Notes: generated by a model from the letters alone, not told the origin. Positions 25,154-33,463 are shown, counted from the stretch's first letter. The stretch is DNA of 41,185 bases from Bacteroidales bacterium (GCA_007123065.1 SKSI01000099.1:1-41185); one strand, 5' to 3'. Numbers and translations: made by a program.

Positions 25154-27007
25154 ATGGAAACAATACGTATAGATCATGACCGTTGCAATAAATCGTATGC
25201 CTGCATCCGGGCGTGTCCGGTCAAAGCGATAACTACCCGGAACAAGGATGGCATGCCGGTTGTTAACCACGCGCGCTGTATAGGTTGCGGCAGCTGCCTT
25301 AGTGTTTGTGCCGTGGATGCCGTTTCACATTACAGCGATGTGGATACTTGCATCAACCTGCTTAAATCTGATGATCAAGTTGCGGCCATCGTAGATCCGA
25401 CGATCAGCGGAGAATTTCCGGACATCACCGATTACAGGAAGTTTGTGGAGATGATCCGACGACTTGGTTTCGACTATGTCAATGAAGTATCCTTTGGTGT
25501 CGATCTGGTGGCGTCCAAATACCATGACCTTCTTTCAAACTTTAAAGGGAAACACTACCTTTTGGCCAATTGCCCCACCCTGGTCTCCTATATTGAAAAG
25601 TTTTATCCGGAACTGACAGAAAACCTTGCGCCAATTGAAATTCCAATGACTGCAACGGCAAAAGTCGTGCGTGCTGCTTATGGCAAAAAATTAAAAGTGG
25701 TTTTTTTCGGCCCCTGCCTGTCTGCCAAACACGATGCACAATTGATTGATGGAGATGGGAAGGTGGATGCTGTGCTGACGTTCAGCGAGCTGCGGGCATT
25801 GTTCCGAAAGTTTGAAATCAAAGAGTCTAAAGTGGAATATTCCGATTTTGACCCTCCTATTGGATATTTGGGATCGATGTACCCCATTAGCAACGGCATC
25901 ATTTATGCAGCCGATATTGATGAGTCTGTGCTCAATGGAAAAGTGATCACTGTAGAATCGAAAAATAATTTTATGGATGCTGTTGAAGAATTCAGCAAGC
26001 ATCCGGAAAAATTGAAAAAACATTTCAATATTTTTTACCATTCAGGCTGCCTGACCGGGCCGGGTACAACTGATAGAAGCAATCAGTTTTTACGCCGTGC
26101 CCTGGTTACCAAATACGTGCATAAGCGTTTAAAAAAATTTGATAAGAAACAATGGCAGCTGGATATTGAAAAATACGGCAAACTGGATTTAAATCGCAGC
26201 TACATCAAAGATGACCAGCGCCTTCCTGAACCTGATCCTGATAGTGTTGAAGAGATCCTCAAAAGCCTTGGGAAACGTCTTGAAGAATCGGCCTCCTGCA
26301 ACGCATGTGGATTCAGAAGCTGCAACGACTTTGCCAGGTCAATAAGCCAGGGACTATCGAAACCTGAAATGTGCTTGAATTACTCTCTCTCCAGCAAGCA
26401 GGAATACATCAAAACACTGAAGAACAATAATGACAAGCTTCGAAAACAGCTTGATAAAACAGTTGAAAAGGATAAGGAACTGCATGAAGCACACCAGAAG
26501 ATCAAACAACGGTCGGAAACTACTTCCGCACTGCTTAAAAACCTGCCATCAGCTGCAGTAATTGTGGATGAAAAGCTCAAAGTGATCGAGTCAAACGAAA
26601 GCTTTATAAAAGTGCTTGGAGAAGATGCCGCAATGATCAATGAAGTGATTCCCGGCCTGATGGGTGCCGACCTGAAGACGCTGCTCCCCTACAATATATA
26701 CAATCTCTTTAACTATGTTCTTGAAAAAGGGGAGAATATCGTTGGAAAGGATGTAATGCACGAGGACAGGCTGCTGAATGTCAGCATCTACTCATTAAAG
26801 CCAAACAAGATCGTTGGTGGTGTTTTCAGAGATATGTATGTAGCCGAAGTGCGCCAGGAAGAAATCATCAACAGGGTTGGAGAAGTTATTGATGAAAATT
26901 TGAAGATGGTGCAGCAAATCGCCTTTTCTCTCGGGGAAGGAGCCAGCAATACAGAGAGAATGTTGAATTCAATCATCGAAACCTACAAAAAGACAGGAAA
27001 AAAATAG
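25154..27007 (+). CDS. Hydrogenase-like PAS sensor with degenerate metal sites
   Basis: The 617-aa protein has two ferredoxin motifs, an [FeFe] hydrogenase-like domain (about 70-345), a PF04060-type 4Fe-4S motif (C382/385/390/407), a coiled coil (420-455), a PAS domain (460-565) and a helical tail. It is a paralog of the kinase-fused sensor, sharing for example the stretch LGFDYVNEVSFG. Several metal positions are changed. In the first ferredoxin motif the second Cys is Ser14 (CNKSYACIRAC). In the H-domain C140 and C188 are kept but the relay Cys is Asn139, the L2 Lys is Ala191 (GPCLSAKH), and the first L3 Cys is Tyr295 (FYHSGC, leaving C299). An active H-cluster is therefore doubtful. It precedes the PP2C phosphatase by 29 bases and likely feeds it a signal. 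Confidence 0.9.
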   Translation: METIRIDHDRCNKSYACIRACPVKAITTRNKDGMPVVNHARCIGCGSCLSVCAVDAVSHYSDVDTCINLLKSDDQVAAIVDPTISGEFPDITDYRKFVEMIRRLGFDYVNEVSFGVDLVASKYHDLLSNFKGKHYLLANCPTLVSYIEKFYPELTENLAPIEIPMTATAKVVRAAYGKKLKVVFFGPCLSAKHDAQLIDGDGKVDAVLTFSELRALFRKFEIKESKVEYSDFDPPIGYLGSMYPISNGIIYAADIDESVLNGKVITVESKNNFMDAVEEFSKHPEKLKKHFNIFYHSGCLTGPGTTDRSNQFLRRALVTKYVHKRLKKFDKKQWQLDIEKYGKLDLNRSYIKDDQRLPEPDPDSVEEILKSLGKRLEESASCNACGFRSCNDFARSISQGLSKPEMCLNYSLSSKQEYIKTLKNNNDKLRKQLDKTVEKDKELHEAHQKIKQRSETTSALLKNLPSAAVIVDEKLKVIESNESFIKVLGEDAAMINEVIPGLMGADLKTLLPYNIYNLFNYVLEKGENIVGKDVMHEDRLLNVSIYSLKPNKIVGGVFRDMYVAEVRQEEIINRVGEVIDENLKMVQQIAFSLGEGASNTERMLNSIIETYKKTGKK

Positions 27008-27036
27008 ATTCCTGCAAACCAACAAAGAGGCCTGAT

Positions 27037-28221
27037 ATGTCAGACAGATTCTATATTGAAGTCGGTTCAGCGCAGCGCAGCCATGTTGGCGAACGCATCT
27101 GCGGTGACGTGTTCCTTTCTGAAAAAGTGAAAGAGGAAGGGCGCACCGTGGTTGTATTATCGGATGGAATGGGACACGGAGTAAAAGCAAACCTCCTGGC
27201 AACCCTAACAGCAAAAATGTCACTGAATTTCACAAAAGAACACAAAGACGCACAAAAGATCGCAGAGATCATTATGAATACCCTGCCCGTATGCAGCGAA
27301 CGAAAAATCAGCTATGCAACCTTCTCTATTATAGATATTGAGAAAGACGGACAAACCACCATCCTGAACTATGATAATCCGGACCCGATTCATATTCGCG
27401 ACAATGAACTGTTAAAGCCGGAATGGCACAAAATGACGGTTGAAGGAGATGATCATACCAATAAAGAGATTACCGCGTGCACGTTTAAACTGCAGAAGGA
27501 AGATCGCATTGTAATCATGTCTGACGGGATTACCCAGTCGGGTCTGGGGAAAGGCCGTTATCTGCTAGGCTGGGGACTGGAAAATGTGGAGTATATGTTG
27601 CTCAGCCAGATTAAGGAGCAACCTGATATTTCAGCTGCAAAACTGTCGTCACTTCTGGTAAACAAGGCACACGCCAACGATGAATACCAGGCCAAGGATG
27701 ATACGAGCGTGGTTGTAGTATACTGCAGGGAACCCAGGCGCTTGCTGATCTCTTCTGGTCCACCCTTTGAGAAGGAAAAAGACGGGGAACTTGCAAATAT
27801 GGTTCGCGACTTTGAAGGGAAAAAAATAATTTGTGGCGGCACCACTGCTGACATCATCTCCCGCGAGCTGGATATCCGGATCGATGACTCGCTCGACTTT
27901 GACGACCCGGACCTCCCCCCCATATCACACATGAAAGGTATTGATCTTGTAACCGAAGGAATCCTGACTTTAAGCAAAACAGCCAATTTACTTGAACAAT
28001 ACGGGCCTGACTCAGATCCCGGCAAAGGGCCTGCAGACCTGATTGTACGTCAGATTATGGAAAGTGATGAGATCCATTTTATTGCGGGAACCGCCATCAA
28101 TGTAGCACACCAGGACCCAAATCTTCCTGTTGAGCTCGAGATCCGAAGATCTGTCATAAAAAAGATCGCCAATATTCTGGAACAGAAGTTTCTTAAAGAA
28201 GTAAGCCTGCGCTTCATCTGA
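27037..28221 (+). CDS. SpoIIE/PP2C-type phosphatase with an unassigned C-terminal domain
   Basis: The 394-aa protein has a SpoIIE-type PP2C phosphatase domain at about 1-230. Metal Asp residues are in VVLSDGMGHGVKAN, IVIMSDGITQSG and AKDDTSVVVVY. Such enzymes dephosphorylate Ser/Thr on regulatory proteins such as anti-anti-sigma factors. Residues from about 235 on (GKKIICGGTTADIISREL, MKGIDLVTEGILTLSK) form a separate domain that I cannot name. There is no membrane segment or sensor domain in the chain, so the input is probably the PAS protein encoded just upstream. No STAS or anti-sigma partner is in the window. PP2C genes beside sensory hydrogenases are a known arrangement in anaerobes. Confidence 0.88.
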   Translation: MSDRFYIEVGSAQRSHVGERICGDVFLSEKVKEEGRTVVVLSDGMGHGVKANLLATLTAKMSLNFTKEHKDAQKIAEIIMNTLPVCSERKISYATFSIIDIEKDGQTTILNYDNPDPIHIRDNELLKPEWHKMTVEGDDHTNKEITACTFKLQKEDRIVIMSDGITQSGLGKGRYLLGWGLENVEYMLLSQIKEQPDISAAKLSSLLVNKAHANDEYQAKDDTSVVVVYCREPRRLLISSGPPFEKEKDGELANMVRDFEGKKIICGGTTADIISRELDIRIDDSLDFDDPDLPPISHMKGIDLVTEGILTLSKTANLLEQYGPDSDPGKGPADLIVRQIMESDEIHFIAGTAINVAHQDPNLPVELEIRRSVIKKIANILEQKFLKEVSLRFI

Positions 28222-28275
28222 TTATTGATTATCAGCCGGCTTCAATCAATCGACATAAAATACTGTTGAAAAAGC

Positions 28276-28283
28276 TATCTTTG
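28276..28283 (+). promoter_or_regulatory. ribD promoter, -7 box
   Basis: TATCTTTG is an exact TAnnTTTG match ending 22 bases before the ribD ATG, in the 84-base gap after the phosphatase gene. It implies that ribD starts a new transcription unit. No FMN riboswitch structure was recognised in the short leader. Confidence 0.55.
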
Positions 28284-28305
28284 ACCTGAAATTTTTATCA
28301 GAAGA

Positions 28306-29352
28306 ATGCTTTCAGATGATATTTACATGCAAAGGTGTATTGACCTCGCCCTTCCCGGGCTTGGCCATGTTGCACCCAATCCGCTTGTAGGAGCTGTTGT
28401 TGTTTTGAAGGACAAAATTATTGGCGAAGGATTCCACAGACGATACGGTGGCCACCACGCTGAAGTGGAAGCAATTCAAGCTGTTGAAGATAAGTCATTG
28501 CTGAAAAGATCCACCTTGTACGTGAATCTGGAACCCTGCTGCCATCACGGCAAAACCCCTCCCTGCACAGACCTGATCATGAAGAGTGACATTCCACACG
28601 TTGTAATCGGAACGGTTGATCCGTTTGACGCCGTTGCAGGTAAGGGCATAGCCCGTTTAAGAAGCCAGGGAGTAAATGTTCGTGTGGGTGTTCTAAAGGA
28701 TGAGTGCAGAGAACTCAACAAACGCTTTTTCGCGTTTTATGAGAAAAAAAGGCCCTATATCATATTAAAATGGGCACAAACTGCTGATGGCTATATAGAT
28801 ATAAACCGATTGTCAAATGCAGAAAAACGTCCTACCTGGATCACCAGTGAGAAACTCCGAATGCTTGTACATAAATGGCGCACCGAAGAAGCTGCTATAA
28901 TGGTCGGAACTGAAACAGCACTTAAAGATAACCCCAAACTTAATGTCCGGGACTGGCACGGCCCAAACCCTTGTCGCATTGTTATCGACAGGAGGTTAAG
29001 GCTAAGTCCGGATTACAACCTGTTGGATGACACACAACCAACACTGGTATTTAACGAGATGCAAAGCAAAACGACAGGGAATACCAGATTCATTCAAATC
29101 CCCTTTAACCAGAACATATTGCCTCATGTAATGAAGTTTTTATTTGAAGAGCGGCTGCAATCATTAATTGTTGAGGGTGGAAGAAAGTTGCTGCAGTCAT
29201 TCATCGACAGCAACCTCTGGGATGAAGCAAGAATTTTCACAGGGAGTCAGTTTTTTTGTGATGGTATTAAGGCACCGAATTTGTTATCCGTAAAAAACAA
29301 AGCACACATCATCATCGGTCAGGAGGGCTTTTTTAGAATAAAAAACGCTTGA
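28306..29352 (+). CDS. ribD: Bifunctional riboflavin biosynthesis protein RibD
   Basis: RibD deaminates and then reduces the pyrimidine intermediate of riboflavin synthesis. The 348-aa length is typical. The deaminase zinc motif is HHAEVEAIQA with PCCHHGKTPPCTDLI (residues 1-145). The reductase domain follows with ILKWAQTADGYIDI, WRTEEAAIMVGTET and LIVEGGRKLLQSFI. It has its own promoter and lies 13 bases before the YigZ-like gene. With the RibF-like gene in the hydrogenase run this gives two flavin genes in the window, yet no other rib gene is present. Confidence 0.97.
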   Translation: MLSDDIYMQRCIDLALPGLGHVAPNPLVGAVVVLKDKIIGEGFHRRYGGHHAEVEAIQAVEDKSLLKRSTLYVNLEPCCHHGKTPPCTDLIMKSDIPHVVIGTVDPFDAVAGKGIARLRSQGVNVRVGVLKDECRELNKRFFAFYEKKRPYIILKWAQTADGYIDINRLSNAEKRPTWITSEKLRMLVHKWRTEEAAIMVGTETALKDNPKLNVRDWHGPNPCRIVIDRRLRLSPDYNLLDDTQPTLVFNEMQSKTTGNTRFIQIPFNQNILPHVMKFLFEERLQSLIVEGGRKLLQSFIDSNLWDEARIFTGSQFFCDGIKAPNLLSVKNKAHIIIGQEGFFRIKNA

Positions 29353-29364
29353 CCCGTATTATCT

Positions 29365-29970
29365 ATGGACACTTATCAAACCATTAGCAACTCCTCCACG
29401 GGTTTATACAAGGACAAAGGGAGCAAGTTTATTGCCCTGGCAAAACCTGTCGCCAATGAGGAAGATATTTCCAGGATCCTTGACGATATAAAAAAGGAAT
29501 ATCACGATGCGCGGCATCACTGCTATGCCTGGGTGCTCGGATATCAGCAGGAGCATTATAAGGTCAATGACGACGGAGAACCCTCGGGAACGGCTGGAAG
29601 ACCAATCCACGGACAAATCCTGTCGGCGGGGTTAACCAACATCATCATTGTTGTTGTCCGCTATTTTGGAGGCACCAAGCTGGGCGTCAGAGGCCTGATC
29701 AATGCGTACAAAGGTGCTGCAAATGAAGCGATTCAAAACAATACCATCATCACCAAATCAATCAGAAAACATTACCGCCTGCATTTTGACTACCTTGCAA
29801 TGAATGATGTGATGCAAATCCTGAAAGAATTTGACCTCCCACAAAAAGCGCACGATTTTGATTTGAAATGTAAATTGGATTTTTCTGTCCGACTATCAAA
29901 ATCGAAAGAAGTAATTGGTAAGCTTGAGAAGGTCAACGACATACAAATTGAATTCCTTTTTACAAGATAA
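29365..29970 (+). CDS. YigZ/IMPACT family protein
   Basis: The 201-aa protein has the UPF0029/IMPACT N-terminal fold, with the motif NDDGEPSGTAGRPIHGQIL and VVRYFGGTKLGVRGLINAY, and a C-terminal EF-G-like alpha/beta domain at about 135-201. YigZ and its relatives bind ribosomes or nucleotides in ways not well defined. It starts 13 bases after ribD and is probably cotranscribed, a common pairing of unrelated genes. The segment after its stop is AT-rich with only a weak AAGAT/ATCTT hairpin, which I do not call a terminator. Confidence 0.9.
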   Translation: MDTYQTISNSSTGLYKDKGSKFIALAKPVANEEDISRILDDIKKEYHDARHHCYAWVLGYQQEHYKVNDDGEPSGTAGRPIHGQILSAGLTNIIIVVVRYFGGTKLGVRGLINAYKGAANEAIQNNTIITKSIRKHYRLHFDYLAMNDVMQILKEFDLPQKAHDFDLKCKLDFSVRLSKSKEVIGKLEKVNDIQIEFLFTR

Positions 29971-30075
29971 TTTTTTAAAAAATCTTTTCAATTATCTTTT
30001 TAAGATGGTTGTTTATTTTGCGAAATAAGCTTAATATTGTATTGCGTTTACCAAAACCAAATTCAAATTCAGAAT

Positions 30076-30840
30076 ATGTATAATTACCGACACCTCAGGA
30101 TCGGTGGGGTATTTTTTGCACTCATATTTTTTGCTGCCTGTGGTCCCGCAACCGAACCAGTTCAGGTTGAAGGAAACATCTATGCTGTAGACTCTTTGCA
30201 TGCTCCTGAGAAGGATCCTGAAATTGATTCCATCATTGCAATTTATCGAGATGACCTTAAACAGGAGATGACGCAGATTCTGGCTTTTTCAGATCAAACG
30301 ATGACCCGGGGCACCCCGGAAGGTCTTCTGAACAACTTTGTTGCCGATCTGGTTTTCGAAACCGGTCAGGACATCTATCAGGGTGAAGAAACTATAGATT
30401 TTTGCCTGCTGAATTATGGAGGATTGCGTGCTCCTATTCCTGAAGGCCCCGTAACCATGTCTCACGCTTTTGAATTGATGCCATTTGAGAATGAAATGGT
30501 CGTGATAACTTTAAGTCCAGAAAGAACCCTTGAACTTTTCGATTACTTGGCCGAATCCAATGTTGGGATGCCGGTTTCCGGTATCAGGATAAATATTGAT
30601 GACGGCCAGGTAATGGATGTCAGCATTGGCGGGAAGGACTTTGATCCGGAAAGAAATTACAACGTGCTTACTTCCGACTATCTTGCCGGTGGTGGTGATA
30701 ATATGAATTTTTTTCTTGAACCTTTGGATTATGAATATCTGGGTTTAAGGATCAGGGATGCCATAATCCAATATTTGCAGAAACAACATCAACAAGGTCT
30801 ACCTATTCAAAGCCGTCTTGACGGCCGAATCAGCAATTAA
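30076..30840 (+). CDS. 5'-nucleotidase C-terminal domain lipoprotein
   Basis: This is the nucleotide-binding C-terminal half of an UshA-type 5'-nucleotidase, encoded as its own gene. I start it at the ATG at 30076 (MYNYRHLRIGG), because a lipoprotein signal ending in LIFFAACGP follows; the TTG start in the ORF track adds 13 polar residues before it. The domain shows NNFVADLVFETG, FCLLNYGGLRAPIPEG, FELMPFENEMVVITLSP and YNVLTSDYLAGGGDNM. The metal-binding half is the next gene, two bases on. The pair is likely outer-membrane or periplasmic and salvages nucleotides. Alone it has no catalytic metal site. Confidence 0.9.
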   Translation: MYNYRHLRIGGVFFALIFFAACGPATEPVQVEGNIYAVDSLHAPEKDPEIDSIIAIYRDDLKQEMTQILAFSDQTMTRGTPEGLLNNFVADLVFETGQDIYQGEETIDFCLLNYGGLRAPIPEGPVTMSHAFELMPFENEMVVITLSPERTLELFDYLAESNVGMPVSGIRINIDDGQVMDVSIGGKDFDPERNYNVLTSDYLAGGGDNMNFFLEPLDYEYLGLRIRDAIIQYLQKQHQQGLPIQSRLDGRISN

Positions 30841-30842
30841 TT

Positions 30843-31760
30843 ATGCAGCAATTTAACAGACGAAAATTTCTTAAAACTTTAGGCGTTGCAGGAGCAACGT
30901 CCTTAATCGGAATCCCTGCCTGGGCCTTGCGCAATTCCGGAACCGGACACCTTACCATCCTCCACACCAACGACACCCACAGCCGTATCGACCCCTATCC
31001 CGATAACGATCCCAATTTCCCGGGCCAGGCTGGGTATGCCCGACGCGCTCATCTCATAAAAAAGGTAAGAGAAGATAATTCAAACCTGCTTTTACTTGAT
31101 GCCGGAGATATCTTCCAGGGCACACCTTACTATAACTTGTATGGCGGAAAAGTCGAACTGAAGCTGATGAGCAAAATGGGCTATGATGCAGCAGCATTCG
31201 GCAACCACGAGTTCGACAACGGACTCGATGGTTTTCTTGATGTGCTTCCATACGCAAACTTTCCTTTCCTGATTGCAAATTACGATTTCAGCAATACAAT
31301 CCTGAAGGGGAAAACCAAAGAATACATCATCAAAGAAAAAAATGAGAAAAAAATTGGAATCTACGGTCTGGGAATCCAGTTTGAAGGCCTTGTGAGCCGT
31401 GCTATGTATGGTGACACTGTTTATATTGATCCGATAGAGAAAGCAAGGGAAGTCGAAAATATTCTCCGTAAACGTCACCGATGCGACCTGATCATTTGTC
31501 TTTCACATCTGGGTTTTAATTATGAAGATGACAGAGTCAGCGATACCGTCCTGGCCGAACACACAATGAATACCGATATAATTATTGGTGGCCATACGCA
31601 CAGCCTGTTAGACCCGCCGGCACAAATTCAAAATCAAGCCGGCAAAACCGTATACATTGCTCAGGCCGGATACGGGGGTGCTTATTTAGGACGTCTTGAT
31701 GTTTTCTTCGATCCCGATCATCATCAAAAATTCGTAGAATCCAATACAACAAAAATTTAG
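30843..31760 (+). CDS. Metallophosphatase half of 5'-nucleotidase, with Tat signal
   Basis: The 305-aa protein has a twin-arginine signal, NRRKFLKTLGVAGATSLIG, so it is predicted to be exported folded with its metals. The calcineurin-like core has the family motifs LHTNDTHSRIDPY, LLLDAGDIFQGT, FGNHEFDNG, LSHLGF and GGHTHSLL. It ends after the metallophosphatase domain, without the C-terminal domain present in one-chain UshA; that domain is the gene just upstream. The two are translationally close (two bases apart) and probably work together. The following 148-base gap before dnaA holds no clear terminator. Confidence 0.93.
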   Translation: MQQFNRRKFLKTLGVAGATSLIGIPAWALRNSGTGHLTILHTNDTHSRIDPYPDNDPNFPGQAGYARRAHLIKKVREDNSNLLLLDAGDIFQGTPYYNLYGGKVELKLMSKMGYDAAAFGNHEFDNGLDGFLDVLPYANFPFLIANYDFSNTILKGKTKEYIIKEKNEKKIGIYGLGIQFEGLVSRAMYGDTVYIDPIEKAREVENILRKRHRCDLIICLSHLGFNYEDDRVSDTVLAEHTMNTDIIIGGHTHSLLDPPAQIQNQAGKTVYIAQAGYGGAYLGRLDVFFDPDHHQKFVESNTTKI

Positions 31761-31908
31761 ATTATACAATAGCTTAATGATTTTTTTATTCACTTTTTTT
31801 GGCTAATATTTGTTGAAAACTTTTTTCAGGAAAAGAAAAAAACACAAGCCTTGGTAATCAGACTAAAAGCAATTTTCATCACTTATACTTTTTAACAGAG
31901 AAATACGA

Positions 31909-33360
31909 ATGGATAACGGATACGAAAAGGTATGGTCGGGATGTTTGGCAGTGATCAAGGACAATATCAGTCCTAACAGCTACAATACCTGGTTTGCCCC
32001 CATCAAACCTATTCGTCTAAAGGATAGTGTATTAACCCTTCAGGTGCCCAGTCAGTTTTTTTATGAATGGCTGGAGGAGCATTATATTGATTTGTTAAAA
32101 AAAACAATCAAAAAAGAACTGGGCCCAAAAGGCAGGCTGGAATACAGCATTATCATGGACAGTTCACACGGCGGTAACACCGGCAAGCCCTACACGGTGC
32201 ACGCTCCCACCCTGAATAAAAAGGCTTTGAAAAACCCGCCCATCAGTGTACCCATTGATCTGAATAAGGGAGCAAATACTGGCAGGACGTTACCAAATCC
32301 GTTTATTATACCCGGATTAAAAAAGATCAACATCCACCCCCAGCTTATTGAGTCATACAATTTTGATAATTTCGTTCAGGGCGATTGCAACCGTCTGGCC
32401 CGCAGTGCCGGAATGGCTGTTGGCCAGAATCCAGGTAAAACATCATTTAACCCGTTATTGATCTACAGCGCTAACGGATTAGGAAAAACACACCTTGTGC
32501 ACGCGATTGGAATTGAAGTTAAAAACCTCTATCCGGAAAAAACGGTTTTATATGTAACTGCAGAACAGTTTACCAATCAGTTTATAGACTCCATACGCAA
32601 CGGGAACCAAAACGACTTTGTCCACTTTTACCAGATGATTGACCTGCTGATTATGGATGATATCCATTGCCTTGCAGGCAAACCCAAGACTCAGGATGTC
32701 TTTTTTCACCTCTTTAATCATCTGCACCAAAACGGAAAACAGATCATCGTCACCAGCGATACACCACCGGTAGAAATGAGTGGTATTGAACCCAGATTGC
32801 TATCCCGCTTTAAATGGGGACTTTCGGCTGACCTTCAGGTGCCCGACTTTGAAACCAGAATGGCCATCCTGCAGAAAAAAATTCACAATGACGGAGTTCT
32901 GATGCCCAATGAGGTTATTGAGCTGATAAGCTCCAAAATCAACACCAGCATCCGTGAAATGGAGGGTGCCCTGATCTCGATTCTGGCCCAGTCTTCAATG
33001 AATAAGAAGGAAATCACATTGGATCTGGCTGCTAAGGTGATTGACAAATTCGTTAAGAATACCCCAAAAGAGATTTCCATTGATTACATCCAGAAAACGG
33101 TCAGCCAGTATTTTGATATCCCCCTGGAAAAATTGAAATCAAAAAGCAGAAAACGGGAAACCGTTCAGGCACGACAACTGGCTATGTATTTCTCAAAGTT
33201 GCATACCAAGGCATCTCTTGCAGTGATTGGCAATAAATGTGGCAATAAAGACCACGCAACTGTATTGCACGCCTGCAAAACCATCAAAAACCTAATGGAT
33301 ACCGATAAGAGGTTTAAAAAATATGTAGAAGATATCGATAACATCATAAAAATAAAATAA
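31909..33360 (+). CDS. dnaA: Chromosomal replication initiator DnaA
   Basis: DnaA melts oriC and loads the replicative helicase. The 483-aa protein has domain I at 1-85 (WFAPIKPIRL), a linker, the AAA+ domain with Walker A YSANGLGKTHLVHA (residues 187-195) and Walker B LLIMDDIHCLAGK, arginine-finger region LLSRFKWG, and a C-terminal DnaA-box-binding helix-turn-helix ending in NKDHATVLHACKTI. The usual GGRDH is CGNKDH here, a common Bacteroidota variant. No cluster of TTATNCACA-type DnaA boxes was seen on either side, so oriC is probably not here. A hairpin terminator follows the stop. Confidence 0.97.
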   Translation: MDNGYEKVWSGCLAVIKDNISPNSYNTWFAPIKPIRLKDSVLTLQVPSQFFYEWLEEHYIDLLKKTIKKELGPKGRLEYSIIMDSSHGGNTGKPYTVHAPTLNKKALKNPPISVPIDLNKGANTGRTLPNPFIIPGLKKINIHPQLIESYNFDNFVQGDCNRLARSAGMAVGQNPGKTSFNPLLIYSANGLGKTHLVHAIGIEVKNLYPEKTVLYVTAEQFTNQFIDSIRNGNQNDFVHFYQMIDLLIMDDIHCLAGKPKTQDVFFHLFNHLHQNGKQIIVTSDTPPVEMSGIEPRLLSRFKWGLSADLQVPDFETRMAILQKKIHNDGVLMPNEVIELISSKINTSIREMEGALISILAQSSMNKKEITLDLAAKVIDKFVKNTPKEISIDYIQKTVSQYFDIPLEKLKSKSRKRETVQARQLAMYFSKLHTKASLAVIGNKCGNKDHATVLHACKTIKNLMDTDKRFKKYVEDIDNIIKIK

Positions 33361-33384
33361 GAGCCATCAGGAAAACGGTTTCAT

Positions 33385-33414
33385 AACCCGGAAGCCACGG
33401 CTCTCCGGGTTTTT
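33385..33414 (+). terminator. Rho-independent terminator after dnaA
   Basis: AACCCGGA pairs with TCCGGGTT across an 11-base loop, followed by a short T run (GGGTTTTTC). It begins 25 bases after the dnaA stop. GAGCC just after the stop could instead pair with GGCTC inside the loop, giving an alternative fold. Confidence 0.75.
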
Positions 33415-33424
33415 CTATCAACCA

Positions 33425-33456
33425 AACAACTAAACAACTCAACAACTAAACAACTT
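33425..33456 (+). repeat. 8-bp repeat (AACAACTN) x4 in the leader of the phosphatase gene
   Basis: AACAACT starts at 33425, 33433, 33441 and 33449, exactly every 8 bases, with the eighth base A, C, A, T. The array ends 7 bases before the ATG at 33464. It is made almost only of A and C with scattered T, so it should be unstructured RNA. Confidence 0.9.
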
Positions 33457-33463
33457 TAAACAC

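Noticed and set aside
28222-28305. FMN riboswitch before ribD
   Set aside because: The 84-base gap is too short for the conserved structure and the -7 box leaves a leader of only about 15-20 bases.
29963-29990. AAGAT/ATCTT hairpin after the YigZ-like gene as a terminator
   Set aside because: The stem is almost only A and T and no clean T run follows a GC stem, so I would not rely on it.
31761-31908. Possible oriC next to dnaA
   Set aside because: No cluster of TTATNCACA-type boxes was found in this gap or after the gene, and dnaA is often away from the origin in this phylum.
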